From Novosphingobium guangzhouense (lineage in GTDB: Bacteria > Pseudomonadota > Alphaproteobacteria > Sphingomonadales > Sphingomonadaceae), in assembly GCF_002896965.1 (NCBI RefSeq), contig NZ_LYMM01000062.1, positions 62,001 through 126,000 of the forward strand: DNA of 64,000 nt. Direction: 5' to 3'. Positions 43,869-52,968 of this stretch are shown here, piece by piece. The stretch's first letter is position 1. Each line of letters begins with the position of its first letter. The notes under the pieces were generated by a model. It was not told the DNA's origin, did not search any database, and saw only the letters and a program-made list of their open reading frames with translations. Made by a program: the position numbers and the translations under genes.

Positions 43869-46580
43869 TCAGATATGCGCGGTCAGCGAAAGGCCGATCG
43901 TGCGCCCAAGGATATCGTAGGTGTCGGGGAAGGTGTTGAACACACCGCCCGTCGTCACCCTGGGGGGGTTCTTGTCGAACAGGTTGTAGACGCCTGCGGT
44001 CATCGTGATGCCCTCGACGAAGTCATACGAGGCCGAAAGATCGAAGGTGTTCTGCGCCTTGATCGTCTCGGTCGAGCCGACGGTGCTCGAACGCACCTTG
44101 CCGATGCGCTGCCAGTCGAACTGGATCACGCCCTTGTCGAGAAGCAGGCCCATGCCAACGGTGTGGCGATAGTCGGGCTGCACCAGCGTCGTGCCGTCGC
44201 TCGAACAGGTGGCACCGAACGTGCCCTTGCACTGGATCGCGGCGACAGTGGAGTTCGCCTGGATCTTGTACGAAGTGACGATATTGCCCTGATAGCTCAG
44301 GCGCAGGCCATCGCCCGGCAGCCAGTCCTGACGCAGCGTGTAGCTGGCCGAGATGTCGAGGCCGCGCTGCAGCAGGCGTCCAAGGTTCTGGTTGTTGACG
44401 TAGGCGTCCTTGAAGGTGCCGTCCGAATTGCGGGTCACCAGCTGGCACAGCGGGTTACCGGCGGTGGGGTCGGTGATGTAGCAGCTGGTGATCGCTGCAA
44501 TCGGCTGGATCACGCCGACCGCGCCCTTGAGATCAAGCTCGTACCAGTCGACGGTCACGGTCAGGCCCGGCACGAATGTCGGGGTGATCACGACGCCTGC
44601 AGTGGTGGTGTAGCCGGTTTCCGGCTTCAGATCCGGGTTGCCGCCGTAATAGTAGTTGCCGGTCAGGTAGCTGGCGGCGTTGGAATCCGCCGAACCCACC
44701 GCAGGCGCACCGAAGCGGGCGCACTGCTCGGCATTGCCGGTGCCAAGCACGCAAGGGTCACCACCGTAGCGCGGCTTGAGGCGATCGACGGTAACCAGGT
44801 TGCTGAACGGCAGCGAGGAAACGCCGCCCGCGAATTCACCGAAGTTGGGGGTGCGCAGCACGCGCTGGTACGTGCCGCGAACGCGCACGTTGCTGTCGAC
44901 TTCCCAGTTGCCCTCGACCTTCCAGGTGCCGTGGGTGCCGAACAGATTGTAGTCCGACAGGCGGTATGCGCCGCCGACGTCCAGCTTGCGGATCAGCGGC
45001 AGGTCATGCAGCACCGGGATCAGTACTTCGCCGTAGAGTTCCTTCACATCGAACGAACCGCTGTAGGCCGCCTGCACGCCCTGACGGTACGTGTTGCCGG
45101 TCAGCAGCGCGGTGTCCTGATCGATGTTCGCGGTCTCGCGGCGGTACTCGACGCCGACCGCGAAACCGATCGGGCCTGCGGGCAGCGAGAACAGCTCTTC
45201 CAGCGTGCCGCTGAGGGTGGCGGCGGCGACGAACTGATCACGCTTGCGGTTGAAGCCATTGATCGAGGTGCCCAGCGCGTCGGCAAGGCCATCCGCGTTC
45301 GGGCCGAAGATGTCGACAGTATTGACGATCGAGGCGAAGTTGTTCGCGCCCGCATTGTTCGCGACAAGGCCGTCACCGTTGATCAGCGTATTCTCGGTCG
45401 AACGGCCGTACTGCGCATAGGCGTTCCACTTGATCGCGCTGGTCAGCGGACCGCGCAGGCCGGTCTGCAGCTGCAGCGTGTTACGCTCGGTCTCGTATTC
45501 GATGAGGCCCAGTTCATAGAGCGAGCGCGAGATGCCGACTTGCGCCGTGCCGTTCACGAAGGTCAGCTGGTTGCGGATCGCATCGGTCAGGAACGGGTTG
45601 CTCTCGCTGATCGAATAGGTGCCGTTGATCGACACCGGCGTCGCGCCCGGCGTGCCCGTCTCGGTCGTGCGGGTGTTGGTGTACATCGCGCGGCCGTAGA
45701 CTTCGATCTGCGGCGTGATCTCGTACTTGTAGAGCGCGGCGACGTTGATGCGCTTGAGCGGCGAGACCAGCGGGTAGCGATCAGACACGTTGGACGTGGC
45801 CGAAGGATTGGTGGTGAATTCGCCGCTGTCGGTGAAGCCGAACTTGCGGCCGCTGGCCACGTCGGTGAAGACGCCGCCGATGCTCGGGATCGTCTGGTTG
45901 GGCGTCTCGGCCCAGTCACGCTGGCCGGCGCGGATAAGGTCGCGCTGGGTGTAATCCGCCGCGATCACCAGGTTGCCGCGATCGCCAAGGCCAGTGCCCA
46001 GCATGATCGAGCCACCGTACTGCGCACCGCCGCGCGTCGACAGGCGGCTGGAGGCGTTGGCGCGGATGCCTTCGAAATCGTCATTCAGGATGAAGTTCAC
46101 GACGCCCGCAACCGCGTCGGCGCCGTAGACGGCAGCGGCGCCGCCGGTCAGCACGTCGGTCCGCTTGATGAGCGATGCGGGAATGGAGTTCACGTCCACG
46201 GAGTTGCGGAAGCTGAACGGCGCGGCGCGGGTGCCGTCGATCAGAACGAGCGAGCGGCTCTGGCCGAAGTTGCGCAGTTCCAGAACCTGGGCGCCGAACG
46301 CGTCGCTACCCTGCGAACCCTGGCGGACACCGCCCGAAAGCTGGGGAATCTTGGTCGAGAAATCCTCGATGGTCAGTGCCGACTGCAGCTTGATCTGCTC
46401 TTCCGAAGTGGAGGCGATCGGGCTGCTGGACTTGACGCCCGGCAGCGAAATGCGGGTGCCGGTGACGACGATGTCTGCGCCGGCGGCCGAATCGTCAGCG
46501 GACTGGGCAAAGGCCGGCGCATTGACCAGCGCAATGGCGAGCGCAGCGACGCCCACCGCGTTCCTGTTAAACTTAACCAT
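43869..46580 (-). CDS. TonB-dependent receptor of the amino-sugar/peptidoglycan-sugar locus
   Basis: This large outer-membrane receptor has about 903 residues from the ATG at 46580; an in-frame ATG at 46595 is also possible. The signal peptide is VGVAALAIALVNAPAFA. The plug domain shows ADIVVTGTRI, RSLVLIDGTRAAPFSFRN, SVDVNSIPASLIKRTDVLTGGAAAVYGADAVAGVVNFIL, a pattern of the carbohydrate-type sphingomonad/Caulobacter receptors. The barrel ends in FSLTAHI-like strand residues (GRTIGLSLTAHI). It probably imports chitin or murein fragments. The promoter region carries an inverted repeat at 46685-46717. Confidence 0.92.
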   Translation of the reverse strand: MVKFNRNAVGVAALAIALVNAPAFAQSADDSAAGADIVVTGTRISLPGVKSSSPIASTSEEQIKLQSALTIEDFSTKIPQLSGGVRQGSQGSDAFGAQVLELRNFGQSRSLVLIDGTRAAPFSFRNSVDVNSIPASLIKRTDVLTGGAAAVYGADAVAGVVNFILNDDFEGIRANASSRLSTRGGAQYGGSIMLGTGLGDRGNLVIAADYTQRDLIRAGQRDWAETPNQTIPSIGGVFTDVASGRKFGFTDSGEFTTNPSATSNVSDRYPLVSPLKRINVAALYKYEITPQIEVYGRAMYTNTRTTETGTPGATPVSINGTYSISESNPFLTDAIRNQLTFVNGTAQVGISRSLYELGLIEYETERNTLQLQTGLRGPLTSAIKWNAYAQYGRSTENTLINGDGLVANNAGANNFASIVNTVDIFGPNADGLADALGTSINGFNRKRDQFVAAATLSGTLEELFSLPAGPIGFAVGVEYRRETANIDQDTALLTGNTYRQGVQAAYSGSFDVKELYGEVLIPVLHDLPLIRKLDVGGAYRLSDYNLFGTHGTWKVEGNWEVDSNVRVRGTYQRVLRTPNFGEFAGGVSSLPFSNLVTVDRLKPRYGGDPCVLGTGNAEQCARFGAPAVGSADSNAASYLTGNYYYGGNPDLKPETGYTTTAGVVITPTFVPGLTVTVDWYELDLKGAVGVIQPIAAITSCYITDPTAGNPLCQLVTRNSDGTFKDAYVNNQNLGRLLQRGLDISASYTLRQDWLPGDGLRLSYQGNIVTSYKIQANSTVAAIQCKGTFGATCSSDGTTLVQPDYRHTVGMGLLLDKGVIQFDWQRIGKVRSSTVGSTETIKAQNTFDLSASYDFVEGITMTAGVYNLFDKNPPRVTTGGVFNTFPDTYDILGRTIGLSLTAHI

Positions 46581-46684
46581 CGGATTTCCCTTCATTTTCC
46601 GACTTCCCTGAACCCAGTCACCGCCCGATGCCCCATGGGGCGACCCGAGGACTCGGCGGTTTTTCGCTGGATTTTTCCATCAAC

Positions 46685-46717
46685 CATACCGGTTTTGATT
46701 TGTAAAGTACCGGTATG
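46685..46717 (-). promoter_or_regulatory. Inverted repeat upstream of the TonB receptor, candidate GntR operator
   Basis: CATACCGG (46685-46692) is exactly inverted as CCGGTATG (46710-46717) in the gap between anmK and the receptor gene. Each arm carries a GGTAT/ATACC half-site like those of HutC-type amino-sugar repressors. The local GntR gene is the likely binder. Confidence 0.5.
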
Positions 46718-46726
46718 CTATTGGTT

Positions 46727-47824
46727 CTATGCGAATGCAGCTTCCGGACGCCATAGCGTGCCCCCGGTCAGCGCTGCGGGAGCGCCCGTAGTGCCCGGAT
46801 AAGTCAGCGGCAAGCCCCGAAAGCTGCGCACTGCAAGGAAGGCCATCGCCTCTGCCTCCACGAAGTCGCTGCGCAGACCAAGATCGTCTGCCGCGCGGCA
46901 ATCACCGATCCGATCGCGCAAAGCCTGCATGAGCACGGGGTTGTGACATCCACCGCCGCAGACCACCCAGAGCCGCGGCTGCTGCGGCAGACTGCGCGCC
47001 GCGAGTGCCACCGATTCCGCCGTGAACGCCGTCAGTGTTGCCGCCGCATCCTCAAGCGAGCAGCCGTCCGCCCATTCGAGCGGGAAGTCATAGCGATCGA
47101 GCGATTTCGGTCCCTCTTCGCGGAAGTGCCCATGCGATAACAACTGCGCCAGCACCGCCTCATCCACGCGCCCCGCCGCAGCGAAACGCCCGCCATCGTC
47201 GTAACGGCCACGCCCGCGCGCCTGCACGACCTGATCGATCAGCCCGTTGGCCGGCCCGGTGTCGAAGGCGATCAGCCCGCCATCCGCGCCGATAAAGGTC
47301 ACGTTGGCCACACCGCCAAGGTTCAGGAACGCAACCGGCGCCCCCAGCCCCAGCTTGCCCGCCAGCGCCGCGTGATAGGCCGGCACCAGAGGCGCGCCCT
47401 GCCCGCCCGCCGCCAGATCGTCCTGCCGCATCCCCGCGACCACAGGCACGCCCAGCGCATCCGCCAGCCGCTGCGCATCGCCCAGTTGCACGGAGAGCCG
47501 CCGCTCAGGCCGGTGCAGCACCGTCTGACCGTGGAAACCCACCAGATCCGGCGCCCGCCCAGCCTCGGCAATCACTGCGCGCGCCGCACGCATGTGAACT
47601 TCATGGACCACCGCTTCCACCGCAGCGAAGCTGGTGGGCGCCGCGCCATGCCCGTTCCACGCCAGCGCTTCCGCCGTCGCCCACTCTATCAGTCCGCGCT
47701 CGGCATCGGAGAACGGCGACAGGAAGCTTGGTCCGAACGCGCCTACCTGTTCACCATCCGTCTCGATCAGCGCCGCGTCGACACCGTCGAGCGAGGTGCC
47801 GCTCATATAACCCAGTACCAGCAT
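46727..47824 (-). CDS. anmK: Anhydro-N-acetylmuramic acid kinase
   Basis: AnmK hydrolyses and phosphorylates 1,6-anhydroMurNAc to MurNAc-6P using ATP. It has 365 residues, as expected. It shows the start LGYMSGTSLDGVDAALIETDG, VGFHGQTVLHRPERRLSVQLGDAQRLA, NLGGVANVTFIG, FDTGPANGLIDQ and the VVCGGGCHNPVLMQALR nucleotide-binding region. It is the first gene of the arm leading to the receptor, symporter and murQ, and divergent from the SIS deaminase gene with a 146-base promoter gap. Confidence 0.96.
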   Translation of the reverse strand: MLVLGYMSGTSLDGVDAALIETDGEQVGAFGPSFLSPFSDAERGLIEWATAEALAWNGHGAAPTSFAAVEAVVHEVHMRAARAVIAEAGRAPDLVGFHGQTVLHRPERRLSVQLGDAQRLADALGVPVVAGMRQDDLAAGGQGAPLVPAYHAALAGKLGLGAPVAFLNLGGVANVTFIGADGGLIAFDTGPANGLIDQVVQARGRGRYDDGGRFAAAGRVDEAVLAQLLSHGHFREEGPKSLDRYDFPLEWADGCSLEDAAATLTAFTAESVALAARSLPQQPRLWVVCGGGCHNPVLMQALRDRIGDCRAADDLGLRSDFVEAEAMAFLAVRSFRGLPLTYPGTTGAPAALTGGTLWRPEAAFA

Positions 47825-47952
47825 CCGCGTTGACCTCCGCCGCCATCGTGCCGACTTCCGGGGACGGCATCATCGAGTGAACGCGACAAGCGGTATCATG
47901 TGGACTGCGATTCACAAAACCAATTTAATGCCACTTGTGGAAAATTGACGAA

Positions 47953-47971
47953 CTGGTATCTATACAGACCA
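47953..47971 (+). promoter_or_regulatory. Candidate GntR operator overlapping the SIS/nagA promoter
   Basis: CTGGTATCTATACAGACCA carries the palindrome GTAT-CT-ATAC (47957-47966) and GGT...ACC ends. This resembles the dre-type sites (CTGGTNNNNACCAG-like) of NagR/DasR regulators. It lies directly before the first ATG of the SIS gene, where binding would block transcription. Confidence 0.5.
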
Positions 47972-49026
47972 TGACCACAACGACACTCAAGGGCGCCACA
48001 AAGATGGCACAGGAGGCCAACGAGGCCCCGGCCCGCGCCGCCGCGCAGCTTCAGCTGAACGCCGATCTCGTCCGCGCGGCGGGCGAGCGCCTGCGCGAAC
48101 TTGCCCCGCCCTTCGCCGCCACGCTGGCACGCGGAAGCTCTGACCAGGCCGCCGCATTTGCCAAGTTCCTGCTGGAAACTTATGCGGGCGTGCCCACGCT
48201 CAGCCATGCGCCTTCGGTCGGCTCGCTCTATCAGGCAACCTCTTCGCGCTTTGCGGGCGTGCCGCTGATAGCGATCTCGCAGTCGGGCGGCAGCCCGGAC
48301 CTGATCGCCGCTGCCGAAGATGCGAAGCGACAGGGAGCGCTGGTGATCGCGATCGTCAACGTGGTCGATTCTCCGCTGGCCGAGCGCGCGGATATCGTCA
48401 TCCCGGTCCACGCCGGCAGCGAAACCAGCGTGGCGGCGACCAAGAGCTTCGTGTGCACCCTTGTCGCCCTTGCCCACCTTGTTGCGGAGTGGAGCCAGGA
48501 CGCGGGCCTGCTTGCCGCGCTGGGCACCATCGGCGACGTACTGCACAACGCCGCCGATGCCGATTGGACCCAAGCCGTGCCGCTGCTGCGCGATGCCGAC
48601 GACATGCTGGTGCTTGGCCGCGGCCCCACCCTGCCCATCGCGGGCGAGGCCGCGCTGAAGCTCAAGGAAACCTCCAGCCTCCATGCCGAGGCATTCTCCA
48701 GTGCCGAAGTGGCGCACGGGCCGATGACACTGGTGGGCGAAGGCGATCCGGTGCTGGTGCTTGCCCCGCTCGACGTGGCGCGCACCGGCCTTCGCGAGCG
48801 TCTGGAAGACTTTGCTGCGCGCGGCGCCAGAGTGATCGCGGCGGGCCTGCCCGAAGACATTGCAGCCGCGCAACTGGTCCTGCCGATGCGCACCGATGTG
48901 CATCCGGCCGCAGGCGCCATCGCCCAGATCCAGAGCTTCTACGCGCTGGCCGAAGCGCTTTCGCTGGCGCGCGGCCGCAACCCGGACAGCCCGCCGCATC
49001 TCAACAAGGTGACCCGCACGCTATGA
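47971..49026 (+). CDS. SIS-domain glucosamine-6-phosphate deaminase (NagB-II type)
   Basis: This protein has 351 residues with two SIS domains and no glutaminase domain. It is the NagB-II/GlmS-isomerase-like group that converts GlcN-6P to fructose-6P and ammonia. Sugar-phosphate loops are seen at LARGSSDQAAAFAKFLLE, AISQSGGSPDLIAAA, the GSETSVAATKSF block and LGRGPTLPIAGEAALKLKETSSLHAEAFSSAEVAHGP, and the C-terminal NKVTRTL is typical. An in-frame ATG at 48004 (MAQEAN) is an alternative start. It is the first gene of the coupled run to nagA, and its stop overlaps the nagA start. Confidence 0.9.
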   Translation: MTTTTLKGATKMAQEANEAPARAAAQLQLNADLVRAAGERLRELAPPFAATLARGSSDQAAAFAKFLLETYAGVPTLSHAPSVGSLYQATSSRFAGVPLIAISQSGGSPDLIAAAEDAKRQGALVIAIVNVVDSPLAERADIVIPVHAGSETSVAATKSFVCTLVALAHLVAEWSQDAGLLAALGTIGDVLHNAADADWTQAVPLLRDADDMLVLGRGPTLPIAGEAALKLKETSSLHAEAFSSAEVAHGPMTLVGEGDPVLVLAPLDVARTGLRERLEDFAARGARVIAAGLPEDIAAAQLVLPMRTDVHPAAGAIAQIQSFYALAEALSLARGRNPDSPPHLNKVTRTL

Positions 49027-50186
49027 GCCGCCAAGGGACCACCAGCCGCACCGCCATCACCGGCGCGCGCATCGTGCTGGCCGACCGCGTGGTCGAAAGG
49101 CAGGCGCTGATCCTTGAAGGCGAACGCATCGTCGGGCTTGCCGAAACGGTACCCGATGACTGCGCGGTCGAGGATCTGCGCGGCGGCTGGCTGCTGCCTG
49201 GCTTTATCGATACGCAAGTGAACGGCGGCGGCGACGTGCTGTTCAACGACATGCCCTGCATCGAGGGTATCCGTGCGATCGCGCAGGCCCACCGCCGCTA
49301 TGGCACCACCGGCCTGCTGCCCACGCTCATCAGCGACTACGCCCCCGTGGTCGATGCCGCCATCGCTGCGGGTGAGGACGCGCTGGCGGCCGGGGTTCCC
49401 GGCGTTCTGGGCGTCCACATCGAAGGGCCGCACCTCAACCCCGTGAAGAAGGGCATCCACGACGCGCAGCGCTTCAGCACCGTCGATGCAGCAGTGATCG
49501 CCCGCCTTGCTGCTCCCACCACCGGCCGCCGCATCGTTACCCTTGCCCCGGAACTCGCACCCGCAGGCAGCGTGCGCGCGCTGGCGGATGCGGGCATCCT
49601 TGTCTGCGCCGGGCACAGTCTGGCCGACTACGACCAGACCCGCGCGGCGCTGGCCGAGGGGCTTTGCGGCTTCACGCACCTGTTCAACGCGATGACCCAG
49701 TTCCTCAGTCGCGAACCCGGCATGGTGGGCGCCGCGCTGGAAGATCGCGCCAGCCACTTCGGCCTGATCGTCGACGGGCTGCACGTCCACCCTGCCGCCA
49801 TGCGCGTCGCGCTGATGGCGCGCGGCGTGGAAGGCGCCATGCTGGTGACAGACGCGATGCCACCCGTTGGCGGCCGTTCCAACCGCTTCACCCTGATGGG
49901 GCAGGACATCACCGTCGGCGACGGCGGCTGCCGTGGCCCTGACGGTACGCTTGCCGGATCGGCGCTGACGATGGCGCAGGCGGTGCGCAACACGATGGAC
50001 ATGATCGGCTGCGACATCGTCACCGCATCGCGCATGGCCAGCGGCAACCCCGCCCGCTTCCTGCGACTGGATAAGGAAACGGGCACGATCGCGCCTGGCC
50101 TGCGCGCAGATCTTGTCCACCTTGACGAAGCGCGCCTTGTCACCGCAACGTGGATCGGCGGCCAGCGCGAGGACAGCCGCGAATGA
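49023..50186 (+). CDS. nagA: N-acetylglucosamine-6-phosphate deacetylase
   Basis: NagA removes acetate from GlcNAc-6P to give GlcN-6P. It is a 387-residue amidohydrolase. It shows the LLPGFIDTQVNGGGDVLFND strand, metal ligand Glu134 in GVHIEGPHLNP, His198 (CAGHSLADYD), His219 (FTHLFNAM) and catalytic Asp277 (LVTDAMPPVG). The start ATG overlaps the upstream TGA (ATGA), and its own stop overlaps the GH84-type gene start. It joins the products of MurQ and of the sugar kinase to central metabolism. Confidence 0.96.
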   Translation: MSRQGTTSRTAITGARIVLADRVVERQALILEGERIVGLAETVPDDCAVEDLRGGWLLPGFIDTQVNGGGDVLFNDMPCIEGIRAIAQAHRRYGTTGLLPTLISDYAPVVDAAIAAGEDALAAGVPGVLGVHIEGPHLNPVKKGIHDAQRFSTVDAAVIARLAAPTTGRRIVTLAPELAPAGSVRALADAGILVCAGHSLADYDQTRAALAEGLCGFTHLFNAMTQFLSREPGMVGAALEDRASHFGLIVDGLHVHPAAMRVALMARGVEGAMLVTDAMPPVGGRSNRFTLMGQDITVGDGGCRGPDGTLAGSALTMAQAVRNTMDMIGCDIVTASRMASGNPARFLRLDKETGTIAPGLRADLVHLDEARLVTATWIGGQREDSRE

Positions 50187-51274
50187 GTGCGACCCTCTCC
50201 CGTCCCGAACCCCGTCCCGAACTGGGCCTCATCGAAGGCCGCTTCGGCCGTATCTGGGACGAGGCGGAGCGCAGCTATGTTGTGCGCACGCTCGCCGCAG
50301 CAGGCTATGGTTTCTACCATTACGGCCCCAAGGCGGACCGGCCGCTGCGCCGGGAATGGCGGCGCACGCACGGCGCGGCAGAGGCGGACGGGCTTGCGCG
50401 CCTGTCGGCCGAAGTGCGCGCGGCAGGCATGCGGTTCGGCATCGCGCTGACGCCGGTGGGCTCAACCCACCCCTTCGACGATGACGCCCGCGCCGACCTT
50501 ACGCGCCGGGTCGCCGATCTTGATGCGCTGGGCATCGACGATCTTTGCATCCTGTTCGACGACCTGCGCGGCGACATGCCTGAACTGGCCGCGCGGCAGG
50601 CGGACGTGGTGAACTTCTGCGCCGACCTGACGCACGCCACGCGGGTCTACACCTGCCCGACATACTATTCCGACGATCCGGTGCTGGACCTCGTCTTCGA
50701 ACAGCGGCCGCAGGATTACCTTGGCGATCTGGGCCGCATGCTGGACCCGGCGGTGCAGGTCTACTGGACTGGCGAGGAGGTGTGCTCGAAAGCCATCGAG
50801 CCCGCCCACCTTGAGCGCGTGGCGGGCGAACTGGGGCGGCCGGTGTGCCTGTGGGACAACTGGCCGGTGAACGATGGCGCGCGCATGTCGCGCTTCCTGC
50901 ATTTGCGCGCCTTCACCGGGCGCAGCGCCGATGCTGCGCAGCATATCACCGGCCACGCGGTCAATCCGGCGATCCAGGCGCACCTTGGCTGCATCCCCGC
51001 GCTGACCTTGCCGATGGTCTACGACCAGCGGGAACGCTATGCCTATGGGGCCGCCTTCGCCGCTGCGGCACGCACGCTTGTGGGAGAGGAACTGGCCGCC
51101 ATGCTGCAGCAGGACATCGCCGCATTGCAGGACGTCGGCCTCGAACGCCTTGGCGCGCGGGGCAACCGGCTATGGGCGCGCTACGAAGCGATCGATCACC
51201 CCGCCGCGCGCGAGATCGTGCGCTGGCTGAACGGCGAAGACCTTATGACCGACGATGAGGTGCAGACGCAGTGA
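50183..51274 (+). CDS. GH84-type beta-N-acetylglucosaminidase (O-GlcNAcase-like), cytoplasmic
   Basis: This protein has 363 residues. The N-terminal strand LGLIEGRFGRIWDEAER and GFYHYGPKAD follow the GH84 pattern (G-x-[IV]-E-G-x-[FY]-G and Y-x-Y-x-P-K). The catalytic Asp pair for substrate-assisted hydrolysis is Asp126-Asp127 in LCILFDDLRGDMP. YWTGEEVCSKAI and LWDNWPVNDG further match family blocks. No signal peptide is present, so it probably acts inside the cell, unlike the large secreted bacterial homologues. It should release GlcNAc from an N-acetylglucosaminide. It is coupled to nagA (ATGA) and dld (GTGA). Confidence 0.82.
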   Translation: MSATLSRPEPRPELGLIEGRFGRIWDEAERSYVVRTLAAAGYGFYHYGPKADRPLRREWRRTHGAAEADGLARLSAEVRAAGMRFGIALTPVGSTHPFDDDARADLTRRVADLDALGIDDLCILFDDLRGDMPELAARQADVVNFCADLTHATRVYTCPTYYSDDPVLDLVFEQRPQDYLGDLGRMLDPAVQVYWTGEEVCSKAIEPAHLERVAGELGRPVCLWDNWPVNDGARMSRFLHLRAFTGRSADAAQHITGHAVNPAIQAHLGCIPALTLPMVYDQRERYAYGAAFAAAARTLVGEELAAMLQQDIAALQDVGLERLGARGNRLWARYEAIDHPAAREIVRWLNGEDLMTDDEVQTQ

Positions 51275-52968
51275 GCGCCCTCCTCTCCACCTTGCGCGCA
51301 GCGGTCGGCAAGCGGCACGTGCTCACATCGGCGCGCGCCACGGCGCGATACCGCAAGGGCTATCGCACCGGCGAAGGCCCGGCGCTGGCGGTGGTGCGGC
51401 CGGGCTCGCTCGTGGAGCTGTGGAAGGTGGCGAGCGCCTGCGTGGCGGCGGACGTATCGATCATCGTCCAGGCATCGAACACCGGCCTCACCGGCGGATC
51501 GACGCCGGACGGAGCGGACTATCCCGGCGGTCTCGTCATCATCAGCACCACGCGGCTGGCGGGGCTGCGCGTGATCCGCGAAGGGCAACAGGTGCTCTGC
51601 ATGCCGGGCACTACGCTGAACCGGCTGGAGCAGGCGCTGCGTCCCTATGGGCGCGAACCGCATTCGGTCATCGGATCGTCCTGCCTCGGCGCCTCGGTGG
51701 TGGGGGGCGTGTGCAACAATTCGGGCGGATCGCTGGTGCGGCGCGGCCCCGCCTACACCGAGATGGCGCTTTACGCGCAGGTCCAGCCGGACGGCACGCT
51801 GCGCCTGTTCAATCACCTCGGCATCGCGCTTGGAGATGATCCCGAGGCAATCCTCTCGCGGCTAGACGCCGGCGATTTCACCGACGCCGACGTCGACCCG
51901 GCACAAGAGCGCCGCGCCCACGACCATGACTATGCCGCCCACGTGCGCGACATCGACAGCCCTGTCCCCGCCCGCTTCAATGCTGACCCGCGCTGCCTGT
52001 TCGAAGCGGCTGGAAGCGCGGGCAAGCTGATCGTCTTCGCCGTCCGCCTTGACACTTTCGCGCGGGAGGAGGAGGCCGCAACCTTCTACCTGGGCACCAG
52101 CGATTCCGCGCGCCTGACGGAGCTGCGCCGCACCATGCTGCGCGATCTGCCTGCCCCGCCGATCGCGGGCGAGTACATGCACGCCGACGCGTTCGACATT
52201 GCCGACCGCTATGGCCGCGATACCTTCGTCGCCATCGAGAAGCTGGGCACCGATCGCCTGCCCGCCCTCTTCGCAGCAAAGGCCCGGTTCGACGGTGTGG
52301 CCGGAGACGGCGTCAGCGATCGCCTGATGCAACGCATGATGCAGGCCGCGGCCCGCTTCCTGCCCGACCATCTGCCCCCGCGCATGCGCAAATGGCGCAC
52401 CCGCTTCGACCATCACCTGATCCTCAAGGTATCGCGCGATCAGGCCGATGCGGTGCGCGCGCTGCTTGCCGGCCTGTTCGGTGACGCGGTTGCCGATCAC
52501 TTCGAATGCACCGCGCAGGAAGCCGCAAAGGCGTTTCTCCACCGCTTCGTGGCTGCAGGCGCGGCGGTGCGCTATCGTGCCGTTCATCGCTCCGAGGTGG
52601 AAGATATCGTCGCGCTCGACGTCGCGCTGCCCCGCAACACGATGGAATGGCAGGAACACCTGCCCGCCGATCTCGCCGCGCAGACGATCCACACGCTCTA
52701 TTACGGGCACTTCTTCTGTCAGGTATTCCATCAGGACTACATCGTCAGGAAAGGCACTGATCCGCTGGCCTTCGAACACGCCCTGTGGAAGCTGCTTGAC
52801 GAGCGCGGCGCCCAGTATCCGGCCGAACACAACGTCGGTCACCTTTATATCGCACGGCCCCAGCTGGCGGACTTCTACCGCAGCATAGACCCGCGCAACC
52901 AGCTCAACCCCGGCATCGGCCACACGCCCAAGGCGCGCGGCTGGTCCGGCACCGGAGACCCCGCATGA
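51271..52968 (+). CDS. dld: Quinone-dependent D-lactate dehydrogenase Dld
   Basis: Dld oxidises D-lactate to pyruvate and passes electrons to the quinone pool at the inner membrane. It has 565 residues, close to the 571 of E. coli Dld. The FAD-binding domain has IIVQASNTGLTGGSTPDG, CMPGTTLNRLEQAL and SSCLGASVVGGVCNNSGGSLVRRGPAYTE. The C-terminal membrane-lactate domain has LFEAAGSAGKLIVFAVRLDTF, MRKWRTRFDHHLILKVS and AEHNVGHLY. The start is a GTG overlapping the previous stop. Its place in this operon fits MurQ releasing D-lactate. Confidence 0.94.
   Translation: MSALLSTLRAAVGKRHVLTSARATARYRKGYRTGEGPALAVVRPGSLVELWKVASACVAADVSIIVQASNTGLTGGSTPDGADYPGGLVIISTTRLAGLRVIREGQQVLCMPGTTLNRLEQALRPYGREPHSVIGSSCLGASVVGGVCNNSGGSLVRRGPAYTEMALYAQVQPDGTLRLFNHLGIALGDDPEAILSRLDAGDFTDADVDPAQERRAHDHDYAAHVRDIDSPVPARFNADPRCLFEAAGSAGKLIVFAVRLDTFAREEEAATFYLGTSDSARLTELRRTMLRDLPAPPIAGEYMHADAFDIADRYGRDTFVAIEKLGTDRLPALFAAKARFDGVAGDGVSDRLMQRMMQAAARFLPDHLPPRMRKWRTRFDHHLILKVSRDQADAVRALLAGLFGDAVADHFECTAQEAAKAFLHRFVAAGAAVRYRAVHRSEVEDIVALDVALPRNTMEWQEHLPADLAAQTIHTLYYGHFFCQVFHQDYIVRKGTDPLAFEHALWKLLDERGAQYPAEHNVGHLYIARPQLADFYRSIDPRNQLNPGIGHTPKARGWSGTGDPA

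Noticed and set aside
43875..46802. A 975-codon open frame on the plus strand opposite the TonB receptor
   Set aside because: It is an antisense shadow in high-GC DNA with Arg/Ala/His-biased composition and no recognisable domains.
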